Source: Alteromonas_E sp965248545
GTDB taxonomy: Bacteria > Pseudomonadota > Gammaproteobacteria > Enterobacterales > Alteromonadaceae
Direction: 5' to 3'
Length of the DNA: 64,000 bases
NCBI GenBank assembly: GCA_965248545.1
Contig: OZ252110.1
Location: 2,294,001 to 2,358,000 of the forward strand
Part shown: positions 1 through 8,550 of the stretch, piece by piece
Layout of the letters: every line of letters starts with the position of its first letter
Position numbering within the stretch: the first letter of the stretch is position 1
Notes under the pieces: generated by a model
Told to the model about the DNA's origin: nothing
The model's database searches: none
What the model saw: only the letters and a program-made list of their open reading frames with translations
Position numbers and translations under genes: made by a program

Positions 1-1125
1 AGCGAGTGCAGGCCAGTTCAAGTCGATAGTCTCGTCTTTCAAGTGACCGGTCGTGAAAACGACAGACTGAGCGTGATCTCGATGCGTTAGCGGAATGCCA
101 GCATAAGTTGCTGCCCCAGTGGCTGCGGTGATACCCGGGACGACTTCGAAACTGACGTCATGCGCAATGAGGGTTTGAATTTCCTCGCCGCCTCGTCCAA
201 AAATAAACGGATCACCGCCTTTTAAACGAACAACGCGGTTACCTTTTTTAGCCTCGTTGACGAGTAACTGATTAATTTCTTCTTGCGGCAGAGTATGTCG
301 ACTCTTGGCTTTGCCAACGTATATTTTTTCCGCGTCTCTGCGGACCATCTCCAATATTTCTGGAGAAACGAGGCGGTCGTAGACGACAACATCCGCTTTC
401 TGCATAAGACGTAATGCACGAAATGTGAGTAAATCCGGATCACCAGGCCCAGCACCGACGAGGTATACTTGCCCAACAACGCGTTTATGCTCTTGATAAT
501 TTTCCAGTAAGGCCGTTAACTTGCGCTCGGCATTATCTTCACGACCGTGTAGTACATCTTCAGCGATATCACCATCTAACACGTCCTCCCAGAAATAGCG
601 TCGCTCGGTAACACTGGCTAGCGCTGATTTAACCGTATTGCGAAATTTTTCTGAAAAAGTGCCCAGTAATTGAGTTTTTTGCGGGATAACACTTTCGAGT
701 TTTTGACGTAAATAACGCAGCAATACTGGCGCAACACCGCCAGAACTCATCGCGATAACGATTGGCGAGCGATCGACGATGGACGGCGTTATAAATTTAC
801 ACAAGGGGGTGTTATCGACCACATTTACTAGTTTTTGTTGTGCATGCCCAAGGTCGTGAACGTGTTGATTGACCATTGGATCATCGGTCGCAATAAAGAC
901 GAGATTGTGACCGTCTAAATCGTGATCTTCGAACTTTCGGTCGAACACCGTAACCCCATGCTCGTCGCACAGTCTTTCAACGGTGTCGCAACGCCAAGGC
1001 GACACCAATGTGACGGTCGCCTCGCTCTTTAGAATGAGTTCCAATTTACGCGCGGCGACCTCACCGCCGCCCACGATTAGTACTCGAGTGTAGTGCGTAT
1101 CAAGAAATACTGGAAAATAGCGCAT
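1..1125 (-). CDS. cysG: Siroheme synthase CysG (C-terminus cut off by window edge)
   Basis: Multifunctional enzyme of siroheme synthesis: SAM-dependent methylation of uroporphyrinogen III to precorrin-2, NAD-dependent oxidation to sirohydrochlorin, and iron insertion. The frame stays open from an ATG at 1125 to base 1, giving 375 of roughly 460 expected residues. The N-terminus has the Rossmann motif VLIVGGGEVAARK (residues 15-27) of the precorrin-2 dehydrogenase/ferrochelatase half. Later comes the uroporphyrinogen methyltransferase half, with LVGAGPGDPDLLT and, near the window edge, AGIPLTHRDHAQSV. Its start codon overlaps the stop of the upstream deaD (TAATG), so translational coupling is likely. 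Siroheme serves sulfite and nitrite reductases; no such gene is in view. Confidence 0.95.
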   Translation of the reverse strand, partial: MRYFPVFLDTHYTRVLIVGGGEVAARKLELILKSEATVTLVSPWRCDTVERLCDEHGVTVFDRKFEDHDLDGHNLVFIATDDPMVNQHVHDLGHAQQKLVNVVDNTPLCKFITPSIVDRSPIVIAMSSGGVAPVLLRYLRQKLESVIPQKTQLLGTFSEKFRNTVKSALASVTERRYFWEDVLDGDIAEDVLHGREDNAERKLTALLENYQEHKRVVGQVYLVGAGPGDPDLLTFRALRLMQKADVVVYDRLVSPEILEMVRRDAEKIYVGKAKSRHTLPQEEINQLLVNEAKKGNRVVRLKGGDPFIFGRGGEEIQTLIAHDVSFEVVPGITAATGAATYAGIPLTHRDHAQSVVFTTGHLKDETIDLNWPALA

Positions 1126-2870
1126 TAGCCCTCTAGTTTTGGTCGATTTCGCTTGGCGCCTTTTTTATGCCCATCTCGTCGTGCGTTTTTACGAGGTGGT
1201 TCGTCAGACCATTCGCGAATGTTTAGTCTCTGGCCTGCGACTCGGGTGTTTTTCAATACGTCTCGTGTCTCTGCAGGCATACCTTCAGGTAAATCGACCG
1301 TACTAAAGGTGTCATAAATTTCAATTGCGCCAATATGTTTGCTACTGATGTTGGCTTCATTGGCGATCGCGCCGACGATATTTCCCGGTTTGACGCCGTG
1401 TGCATGACCGCATTCGATGCGAAAGCGCTGTTTACCAGCTTCAACTTTTTGATTGCCTCGTGGGTTGCGACCGCGACGCTCAGGTCGGTCATTCCGGTCT
1501 TTGCGGCGGTCATCGCGAGCAGGTTTACTATGCAAGTCAGGGCGATCAGATGGCTTGAGCAACAGAGGCTCATCGCCTTGAGCAAGTTTCGCTAACGCTG
1601 CTAGTAACTTCTCTGGGGACGCTTCGACTTGCTCTTGAATGCTTTCAATGACGGGTAAGAACTGTTCAATAGAATCATCTTGCAGTGCCTCAAATACATT
1701 CTGCTGGAAACGAGAGAGACGTGACTCGTTGAGTTCACTAATTGAAGGGATATCCATTTTTTCGATCGGCTGTTTGGTTGTTTTCTCGATTGAAAACAAC
1801 AAACGCTTTTCGCGATAGTTGATGAACAGTATTGCATCGCCTTCACGGCCAGCACGTCCCGTGCGACCAATACGGTGTACATAAGACTCTGAGTCGTATG
1901 GGATATCATAGTTTATGACATGACTAACACGCTCAACGTCGAGGCCTCGCGCCACTACGTCGGTAGCAACTAATATATCGATTTTACCTTGTTTGAGTCG
2001 TTCTACGGTGCGTTCTCTGGCATTTTGCGGAATATCCCCGTTTAACGGCTCAACGTCATACCCTCGCGCTGATAACTTCTCAGCCAATTCGACGGTTGCT
2101 GTTTTTGTCCGCACAAAAATGATCATCGCATCAAATGCCTCGACTTCCATGATACGAGTCAAAGCTTCGAGTTTATGATGTCCAGCCACTTGACAGTAGC
2201 GTTGCCTAATCGTGCTCGCTGTGCTTACTTTAGAGGCAATTTTGACGTGTTTAGGGTCTTTCAGATAGCGTTTCGTGATTTTGCGGATCGGCTCAGGCAT
2301 AGTCGCAGAAAATAACGCTGTCTGACGTTCTTCAGGTGCGTGACTCAGAATATGCTCAACGTCGTCAATAAAGCCCATGCGTAGCATTTCATCAGCTTCG
2401 TCAAGGACAAGAAAACGCAATTCGTTTAGTTTTAATGTACCGCGATTGATATGATCAATCACACGCCCTGGGGTACCCACGACGACCTGTACGCCACGTT
2501 TCAGCTGGCGAATTTGGTTGTCATATGATTGGCCGCCGTAGATGGGTAAAACTTTGATCTTTTTTGAGAAGCTGGCATACACCTGAAACGCTTCTGCAAC
2601 CTGGATTGCCAATTCTCGCGTCGGCGCAAGTACTAGGAGTTGCGGTAACTTTGCTTCTAAATCCAGCTGCGCAAGCGTCGGTAGAGCAAATGCTGCGGTC
2701 TTTCCCGTTCCGGTTTGCGCCTGACCGAGTAAATCATGTCCCTCAAGCAATAAGGGAATACTCTCCGCTTGGATCGGTGACGGTTTTTCATAACCGACTT
2801 TCTCCAGTGCTTGTAAGATTGGTTCGGGCAGCTTTAAGTCGCTGAAAGTGATATCCACAGTTTGTGTCAT
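1125..2870 (-). CDS. deaD: DEAD-box ATP-dependent RNA helicase DeaD/CsdA
   Basis: Cytosolic RNA helicase that unwinds structured RNA, typically in ribosome assembly and cold adaptation. All core motifs are visible: Q motif (SPIQ), motif I AQTGTGKT, Ia PTRELAIQ, motif II DEAD, motif III SAT, motif V ATDVVARGLDV and motif VI HRIGRTGRAGREG. A basic Arg/Asp-rich linker is followed by a DbpA-type RNA-binding domain (FRIECGHAHGVKPGNIVGAI), the arrangement of DeaD rather than RhlE. The open frame extends upstream to 2966, but I chose the ATG at 2870 (MTQTVDITFSDL). It has an AGGA Shine-Dalgarno sequence, and the upstream extension consists of inverted repeats that look like a leader. The stop overlaps the cysG start. 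Predicted length 581 aa. Confidence 0.96.
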   Translation of the reverse strand: MTQTVDITFSDLKLPEPILQALEKVGYEKPSPIQAESIPLLLEGHDLLGQAQTGTGKTAAFALPTLAQLDLEAKLPQLLVLAPTRELAIQVAEAFQVYASFSKKIKVLPIYGGQSYDNQIRQLKRGVQVVVGTPGRVIDHINRGTLKLNELRFLVLDEADEMLRMGFIDDVEHILSHAPEERQTALFSATMPEPIRKITKRYLKDPKHVKIASKVSTASTIRQRYCQVAGHHKLEALTRIMEVEAFDAMIIFVRTKTATVELAEKLSARGYDVEPLNGDIPQNARERTVERLKQGKIDILVATDVVARGLDVERVSHVINYDIPYDSESYVHRIGRTGRAGREGDAILFINYREKRLLFSIEKTTKQPIEKMDIPSISELNESRLSRFQQNVFEALQDDSIEQFLPVIESIQEQVEASPEKLLAALAKLAQGDEPLLLKPSDRPDLHSKPARDDRRKDRNDRPERRGRNPRGNQKVEAGKQRFRIECGHAHGVKPGNIVGAIANEANISSKHIGAIEIYDTFSTVDLPEGMPAETRDVLKNTRVAGQRLNIREWSDEPPRKNARRDGHKKGAKRNRPKLEG

Positions 2871-2893
2871 TCTGAGTCCTGAAAAGAGGAAAA

Positions 2894-2956
2894 CGTCGAT
2901 TAATTTCGACGATCCTGTCAAATGACACTTGGATCTATCCAAACGAACGTCATTTG
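2894..2956 (-). promoter_or_regulatory. Inverted-repeat leader upstream of deaD
   Basis: Three perfect inverted repeats lie just upstream of the deaD start. CGTCGA/TCGACG (2894-2899, 2906-2911) has a 6-nt loop. Next is a nested pair: outer CAAATGAC/GTCATTTG (2919-2926, 2949-2956) enclosing TTGGAT/ATCCAA (2929-2934, 2937-2942). They would fold as RNA hairpins in the deaD leader, or act as operators. That leader structure controls the helicase is an inference from cold-shock biology. Confidence 0.5.
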
Positions 2957-3069
2957 AGTGTTGCAAAGACGTTAGTATATTCGATAACCTGAACCTATAC
3001 CATGTAAACTACGGTTGTCGGTGCGTTTTAAGCGCTTAGAAAGTCTAAATTATAAGGAATGGAGCTCGT

Positions 3070-5847
3070 ATGAAGTTACGCTTAGATTTAAAACAGGGAT
3101 CGCGCAAGCGCTTAGCCTGTGCAATTGCTGTTGCGCTCATGTTGAGTGGGTGCTCACAGAAAACCAGTGAGGAACACCTAGCATCAGCACAAGCGTTCAT
3201 TCAAGCCAGTGATCTGCAGGCAGCCGTTGTTGAGCTAAAAAACGCAATTCAGCTGGACCCGCAAGCGCCGACGCCGCGTTTTGAACTGGGTAAACTCTAC
3301 CTCGAAATGGGCGACTACTCTGGAGCTGAAAAAGAGCTGAGTCGGTCAATGGAATTAGGTCAACCGGCAGCGCAAGTAGTGCCTTTACTATCACGTGCAT
3401 ATCAGCGGACCGGTTCAGTCAATGCGATGGCCGAAGTTGACCATCAACTCAAAGATTTGACCACTGCTGAAAGGGTTCAGGTAGGGTTTTACAAGTTGCA
3501 GTCTTTGGTTGAGTTAGAACAACAACAAGAAGCACGGTTATTGATCGAAGAGTTGCTGGCCTTGGATACATCATCTGTTTATCAAGGTTTGGTCAAAGGT
3601 GTCGAACTGGTGCTGGACGAGCAGCCTCAACAGGCATTTGAAATCGTCAAGCAGATGCGTGACACAGCCCCTCTCAATCAAGATGCGTTGTTAATGTTCG
3701 CTCGGTTGCATTTGCAGCTGGGTAATCTCGACGAGGCGATTGAGGCGTTCAAAGACTACATTTCAAAACACAGTGATGACAACAATACTAAATTCCTTCT
3801 GGCTGCTATGTTGGTCGAGAATCAACGTCCAACTGAAGCTGAAACATACGTAGCTGATTTGTTAGCGCTTAGCCCTGACAATCCGATGCTAAACCAACTT
3901 AAGGGTATCATTCTCTCGGAAAAAGGAGAGTTTGAGAAAGCGTACGAACATTTAACTAAAGCTATCGAGTCTGGGAGAAACGACCCAGTGTTGCGCTTGG
4001 TCGCAGGTTATTCGGCATTTCAATTAGGGGATTATGAAGCGGCGAATATGCATCTAGCCGTGATCGCCAGTCAACTACCCGATGATCATCCGGGATTGAG
4101 GCTACTCGCGGCTAGCCAACTGCAGCTTGGCTTGTCAGGCGATGCTCAATCTTCTTTACAACGTCTGCGCACAGAGAGCAGCGAAGATGCCGGTTTATAC
4201 TCGCGAGCGGGTTATGAACTCTTGAGAGAAGGGAATGTTGCTGACGCCCGCGCAATGCTGGAACGTACCGAGCAATTGGGAGAGGGTGCTGACGACCTTT
4301 TACGTCTAGGAGTATTGCAGTTGTCGCTTAATCAGGTGGAGGGTCTAATCAACCTAGAAGAAGCAGCAGCTCAGGCACCTGAATCTACGACTGCACAGTC
4401 TACACTCGCAACTGCGTATTTGGCGACGGGAGATTTAGATAAGGCTGCAAAGCTCGCTGACGATTGGAAAAAGGCCGCCCCCGATAGTGTTGAACCCTAT
4501 CTACTTGCAGCAGAAGTTGCATCTCGCCGACAAAACGCAGCGGCGGCGCAAGCGGAATTCGAACAAGCGTTAGCGCTTCAGCCAGAGTCAGCGACAGTGT
4601 TATTGGCGCAGGCCAATTTCTTGATGCAACAAGAGCAAGTTAATGCTGCGGCAGAAAATGTCAATGCAGTGCTTGCGTTACAGCCTGATAATCTTAGTGC
4701 GCTGGCGATGCTATACATGGTGCAGAGTGGTCAAGGGGATGTCACTGATGTGATCGCCAGAGCGGAAGCTTTGTTAGAGCAGACGAGTTCTAACGAAGTG
4801 CTACGCGTTTTGTTAGCGCGCATGCATGCTAACGAGCAAAACCCTCAGTTAGCATTGGAGCTGTTATCTAGAATCACGCCCAATCGTCAAACGCCACGTG
4901 ATTTCTGGTCACTGAAAGGACGAACACTGCTGCAAGCGAATCAGTTCAACGAGGCCGAGAGGCATTATCAGCAATGGGTTGAGTTATTCCCATACGATAA
5001 AGATGCGGCTTTGGGTAAACTTTTACTCCTTGATTTGAATGGTGACGCCAAAGGAGCTCTAGAGGTTATAGAACGCTTCTTGGAAAAGCGCAATGATACG
5101 CAAATACGACTATTGCAGGCGCATTTTTATAGTATGACTGGTGATGTTGTGAAAAGCCGAGAAGTACTCGCTAGCTTTCCTGATTCAGCCTCTCAGAATC
5201 CATTTATACTGGCAACCCAAGCGCGCAACTATTTGACGGAAGGCAACTTTGCCGATGCCATTGAGCCTGCAGCCGTGGCTTATGAAGCCAATAAAAACTT
5301 ACGTAATCTTCTGACTTTGCTAGGCAGCCTGGAAGGTGCAGAGCAGAATGACGAAGCATACAGTTTGCTACAAAAACACGCTGAAGAGTTCCCAAGTGAC
5401 ACCCGAGCCCGGATGCTACTCGCTGAGCGCAAGATTCAACGGGACAGTTCTGCTGCGATCAAAGAGTACGCAGCTCTCGTTGCCGCTAACGATCAGAATT
5501 TTATAGCGTTAAATAACCTCGCTTATCTCACTCTGCAGGCAGGCGATGTGGAAACTGCATTCACTTATGCGGAGCGAGCGGTTGAGCTGCAACCGACTAA
5601 TGCTGCTGCATCAGACACTTTGGCTCAGGTATACCGCGCACAGTCGAAGTTGGATGAGGCGCTTGAGTTATACGAGCGCACAGTTGATGACAACATGAAT
5701 AACGAGGAAATATACCTCAACTATGTCGAGGTATTGCTAGAAGCCGGAAATACGACAGTGGCTCAGCGGCGCCTTGAGCAACGAACGCTCTCATTGCCCG
5801 AGTCAATTGAACGTCTCGAAGCGCTGAAAGCCAAATTTGGAATTTAA
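3070..5847 (+). CDS. PrsT-like TPR-repeat lipoprotein of the XrtA/PEP-CTERM system
   Basis: Predicted outer-membrane or periplasmic lipoprotein of 925 aa. A basic N-terminus and hydrophobic stretch lead to the lipobox LSGC with Cys28; the rest is tandem TPR helices (for example AVVELKNAIQLDPQAPTPRF and LNNLAYLTLQAGDVETAFTY). Length and architecture match the TPR lipoprotein PrsT that accompanies exosortase XrtA and exopolysaccharide loci. Here it stands alone, with no exosortase or polysaccharide genes beside it. The ATG at 3070 has an AAGGAATGGAG ribosome site. The assignment rests on architecture, so another large TPR lipoprotein is possible, but the PEP-CTERM protein at 54.5 kb supports an exosortase system in this genome. 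Confidence 0.75.
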   Translation: MKLRLDLKQGSRKRLACAIAVALMLSGCSQKTSEEHLASAQAFIQASDLQAAVVELKNAIQLDPQAPTPRFELGKLYLEMGDYSGAEKELSRSMELGQPAAQVVPLLSRAYQRTGSVNAMAEVDHQLKDLTTAERVQVGFYKLQSLVELEQQQEARLLIEELLALDTSSVYQGLVKGVELVLDEQPQQAFEIVKQMRDTAPLNQDALLMFARLHLQLGNLDEAIEAFKDYISKHSDDNNTKFLLAAMLVENQRPTEAETYVADLLALSPDNPMLNQLKGIILSEKGEFEKAYEHLTKAIESGRNDPVLRLVAGYSAFQLGDYEAANMHLAVIASQLPDDHPGLRLLAASQLQLGLSGDAQSSLQRLRTESSEDAGLYSRAGYELLREGNVADARAMLERTEQLGEGADDLLRLGVLQLSLNQVEGLINLEEAAAQAPESTTAQSTLATAYLATGDLDKAAKLADDWKKAAPDSVEPYLLAAEVASRRQNAAAAQAEFEQALALQPESATVLLAQANFLMQQEQVNAAAENVNAVLALQPDNLSALAMLYMVQSGQGDVTDVIARAEALLEQTSSNEVLRVLLARMHANEQNPQLALELLSRITPNRQTPRDFWSLKGRTLLQANQFNEAERHYQQWVELFPYDKDAALGKLLLLDLNGDAKGALEVIERFLEKRNDTQIRLLQAHFYSMTGDVVKSREVLASFPDSASQNPFILATQARNYLTEGNFADAIEPAAVAYEANKNLRNLLTLLGSLEGAEQNDEAYSLLQKHAEEFPSDTRARMLLAERKIQRDSSAAIKEYAALVAANDQNFIALNNLAYLTLQAGDVETAFTYAERAVELQPTNAAASDTLAQVYRAQSKLDEALELYERTVDDNMNNEEIYLNYVEVLLEAGNTTVAQRRLEQRTLSLPESIERLEALKAKFGI

Positions 5848-5919
5848 GCCACCTCAAGACTCTTGAAATCTGTTCCGTTAGCCTCCACGATCCCGCGAGG
5901 CTAATTGGACGGTTTCATC

Positions 5920-6726
5920 ATGAATTTCTACTTATCTCTGCAAGATAAATTGCTACGCCTGAAAAATAATCGGGCTTTCGAACTCTTTGTTATTTTCGTC
6001 ATTATCATTTCCGCGTTGGAAATTGGGGCAAAAACATACGATCTACCTGAATTTGCTTATGCCGTAATGGGTAGTCTCGATGTTTTCATTACTGTGTTTT
6101 TCCTATTTGAAATCACGATCCGGTTTATTGCTGAGCCAAACAAAAAAGCGTTTTTCAAGTCCGGGTGGAATATTTTTGATACCCTCGTGGTCGTTATCAG
6201 TCTGATTCCCATTCAAGACAGCGAAATGGCTCTACTTGCGCGCCTAGTGCGAGTTTTTAGGGTTTTGCGGATGGTATCCATCATTCCCGAACTGAGATTA
6301 TTGATTAATTCATTGATTAAAGCGCTGCCACAGCTGGGCTATGTCGTTTTGCTCTTGTTCATTATTTTTTACATCTATGCCGCTGTAGGCAGTTTTTTGT
6401 TCAATGAAATCAATCCTTTCTTGTGGGGAAACATTGCAATCTCAATGTTGACCTTGTTCCGGGTAATGACGTTTGAAGATTGGACCGATGTTCAGTACGA
6501 GACCATGGAAGTCTACCCAATGAGTTGGATGTTCTATATGAGTTTTATTTTCTTCACCACTTTCGCATTCCTCAATATGGTAATCGGGATCGTCGTCAAT
6601 GTGATGGAAGAAGAGCATAGTGCAGAAGCAAAGCGTAACTCCACAGAGCCGACAATGGGTGAGTTGCAGGATGAAATTAAGGAGCTAAAACAAATGATTA
6701 GTCAGCTCAGCGAAAATAAGCGTTAA
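5920..6726 (+). CDS. Voltage-gated cation channel, NaChBac-like
   Basis: Inner-membrane channel subunit of 268 aa, expected to form a homotetramer. It has six transmembrane segments. S4 (around residues 107-118, ARLVRVFRVLRM) carries Arg at every third position (108, 111, 114, 117), the voltage-sensor pattern. The pore loop contains TFEDW (184-188), equivalent to the TLESW filter of bacterial sodium channels. A charged C-terminal heptad region (about 235-266) is the coiled coil that assembles these channels. An in-frame TTG at 5905 is an alternative start; I chose the ATG at 5920 because MNFYLSLQDK begins a normal family N-terminus. Ion selectivity (Na+ versus Ca2+) cannot be settled from sequence. 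Confidence 0.85.
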   Translation: MNFYLSLQDKLLRLKNNRAFELFVIFVIIISALEIGAKTYDLPEFAYAVMGSLDVFITVFFLFEITIRFIAEPNKKAFFKSGWNIFDTLVVVISLIPIQDSEMALLARLVRVFRVLRMVSIIPELRLLINSLIKALPQLGYVVLLLFIIFYIYAAVGSFLFNEINPFLWGNIAISMLTLFRVMTFEDWTDVQYETMEVYPMSWMFYMSFIFFTTFAFLNMVIGIVVNVMEEEHSAEAKRNSTEPTMGELQDEIKELKQMISQLSENKR

Positions 6727-6790
6727 GTTGCACTAGCAAGAGGGTGTTTGGGATTATATACTGGCAGAATACTAACGGAGGGCTATGCGC

Positions 6791-6958
6791 ATGGAGCAAC
6801 CAGTGTCTAAAATTAAAAACACCCCTAGTTCGTTGCATCAACAGCTTAAAGAAGTCAGCGACTCATTGCTGAATTTTTCTCCTTCACGAGCGGAGGCCGA
6901 AAACTTGCGAGAGCAAATTCAAGGCTTATTAACTCGTCTTGACGAACAACAGAAATAA
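6791..6958 (+). CDS. Small conserved-looking protein, 55 aa, unknown function
   Basis: Short ORF (MEQPVSKIKNTPSSLHQQ...) ending in LLTRLDEQQK, charged and probably helical, with no signal peptide or membrane segment. An excellent GGAGGG ribosome site at 6777-6782 lies 8 nt before the ATG at 6791; an ATG at 6785 is in frame but too close to it. A strong terminator follows the stop immediately, which supports a real short transcription unit. I do not recognise the family. Confidence 0.6.
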   Translation: MEQPVSKIKNTPSSLHQQLKEVSDSLLNFSPSRAEAENLREQIQGLLTRLDEQQK

Positions 6959-6988
6959 AAAAACCTCGGCCTAGACCGAGGTTTTTTA
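6959..6988. terminator. Bidirectional rho-independent terminator
   Basis: Stem CCTCGG/CCGAGG (6964-6969, 6976-6981), flanked by an A-run on the left and TTTTTT on the right. It can therefore end both the small + strand ORF and the − strand tolC gene, whose stop is at 7016. Confidence 0.9.
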
Positions 6989-7015
6989 TTTAAAGCACAG
7001 ATAGTTTAAAACCGG

Positions 7016-8389
7016 TTAGCTGGTGCTAGCCGGTGATAACGCTTTATTGATATCTTCAATATCAGCCCGCGTTAAATTACCCGCGGCTTGCTTCAGTCTA
7101 ACGATCGCTTCAATAAAGTCATAGCGAGCGCCAGCTAAGTTCCGTCGAGCGTCAAACAAGTTTCTCGTGCTATTTAGAACGTCGACAATAGTACGGGTAC
7201 CAACATCAAAACCTGCTTCGGTGGCCTCTAATGCACTTTGCGCAGAAACTACCGCTTGATCGAAAGCTCGAATCGTTGAAATCGCCGCATTTACATCGTT
7301 GTAGGAACTACGCACTGAGCGCACGGTTTGTCGATGGGTCAACTCAAGTGTTTCGGATGCGGCAACATAGCGGAAACGCGCTTGGTCGGCTCGCGATTCC
7401 ACTGAGCCTCCTTGGTAAATTGGAATACTCAGAGAAATGCCAATCGATTGGTTGTCAGTCGCTGGCACATCTAAATCACCGCCTTGTGGATTACCATCGA
7501 CCACTGTTGAGTCTGTGCGTCCATACTCGGCGCGTAAACCAAGGGTAGGGTAATGCCCCGATGTGGCAATATCGATGTCTTCTTTGGCAATGTCTTTAGC
7601 GAAACGCTGAACCAGCAAGTCCAGATTGCTCTCTTCCGCAATACTCAGCCAACCTGAAACGGTTTCTGGAGACGGTCTTGGCGCACTGAACTTCTCAGTA
7701 TCCAATACGAATAGTTTGTCGTGATATTTACCCGTGATCTCACGCAATTCTTCCAAGCGAAGTTCCAACTGGTTTTCGGTACGGATTTCCTGCGCGATGG
7801 TATTGTCGAAGTTTGCTTGCGCTTCATGTACATCAGTGATTGCTGTTAGTCCCACCTCGAAACGCTGTTTAGTTTGTTCAAGCTGACGTTCAATCGCGCG
7901 TTTTTCTGCTTTGACAAACTCTACATTGTCTTTTGCACGCAACACTGCAAGGTAGGCGGTCACGGTACGACTGATCAGTCTTTGCAGTTCTGCCGAGTAA
8001 CTGGCTTCACTTTGCTGCGCTAGCAATTCGGCGCGGTCCAAACCTAACCAATTGGCATGGTCATACAGAGACATCGTTAGAGTTGCGCCGTAGCTCATGG
8101 TTTCCGTTTCTGTTTCAAACACGGCAAAACCGGCAAAGCCATCGTCGTTAGTAATTGGGTCCGTGTTGTCACGTGTGGCCATGGTGTAACCAATGTCTGC
8201 GGACAACTGTGGTAATAGGTTTGCTCGGCTTAAGCTAATTCCTTCAAACGCGGCGTCACGATCGGCTTTAGCGCGGTTTACAACTGGGTCATTTTCGATC
8301 GCCTGTTGATATACCTGGAGTAAATCATCTGCAAAAGCATTATTGGCCAATCCAAAGCCAACAAGCATAGAAATCAAGGTTTTTTTCAT
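7016..8389 (-). CDS. tolC: TolC-family outer membrane channel
   Basis: Trimeric outer-membrane exit duct for tripartite efflux pumps and type I secretion. 457 aa with signal peptide MKKTLISMLVGFGLANNAFA, followed by the TolC opening pattern (LLQVYQQAIENDP, then LSRANLLPQLSADIGY). Two long alpha-helical coiled-coil repeats make up the rest (for example EQTKQRFEVGLTAITDVHEA and LEATEAGFDVGTRTIVDVLN). It is divergent from nudF, as in E. coli, which supports an orthologue call. It could serve the RND pair at 57.6 kb, which lacks its own outer-membrane gene. Confidence 0.93.
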   Translation of the reverse strand: MKKTLISMLVGFGLANNAFADDLLQVYQQAIENDPVVNRAKADRDAAFEGISLSRANLLPQLSADIGYTMATRDNTDPITNDDGFAGFAVFETETETMSYGATLTMSLYDHANWLGLDRAELLAQQSEASYSAELQRLISRTVTAYLAVLRAKDNVEFVKAEKRAIERQLEQTKQRFEVGLTAITDVHEAQANFDNTIAQEIRTENQLELRLEELREITGKYHDKLFVLDTEKFSAPRPSPETVSGWLSIAEESNLDLLVQRFAKDIAKEDIDIATSGHYPTLGLRAEYGRTDSTVVDGNPQGGDLDVPATDNQSIGISLSIPIYQGGSVESRADQARFRYVAASETLELTHRQTVRSVRSSYNDVNAAISTIRAFDQAVVSAQSALEATEAGFDVGTRTIVDVLNSTRNLFDARRNLAGARYDFIEAIVRLKQAAGNLTRADIEDINKALSPASTS

Positions 8390-8470
8390 CTGTGCGCCTT
8401 AGTGTAAATTGTCGTTCTGGTATATGCTTACGAGTCTACGAAATTCAAGCTCAGATCGACATTAATTAGC

Positions 8471-8498
8471 TGTAACAGTTTCGACTCAAGTGTAACAG
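8471..8498. promoter_or_regulatory. Direct repeat TGTAACAG x2 between tolC and nudF
   Basis: TGTAACAG occurs at 8471-8478 and again at 8491-8498, 20 bases apart (about two helical turns), inside the 161-bp tolC/nudF divergent promoter region. The second copy, with its flank TGTAACAGAATGTG, resembles the reverse complement of RstA/OmpR-type sites. This is a candidate response-regulator operator; no partner gene is in the window. Confidence 0.35.
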
Positions 8499-8550
8499 AA
8501 TGTGATAAATCTGCGCTTGTTTATCATTTAATCAACTATTAAATCCGGAT

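Noticed and set aside
222..479. − strand open frame inside cysG
   Set aside because: It is an out-of-frame shadow; the cysG frame across the same bases contains a continuous methyltransferase domain.
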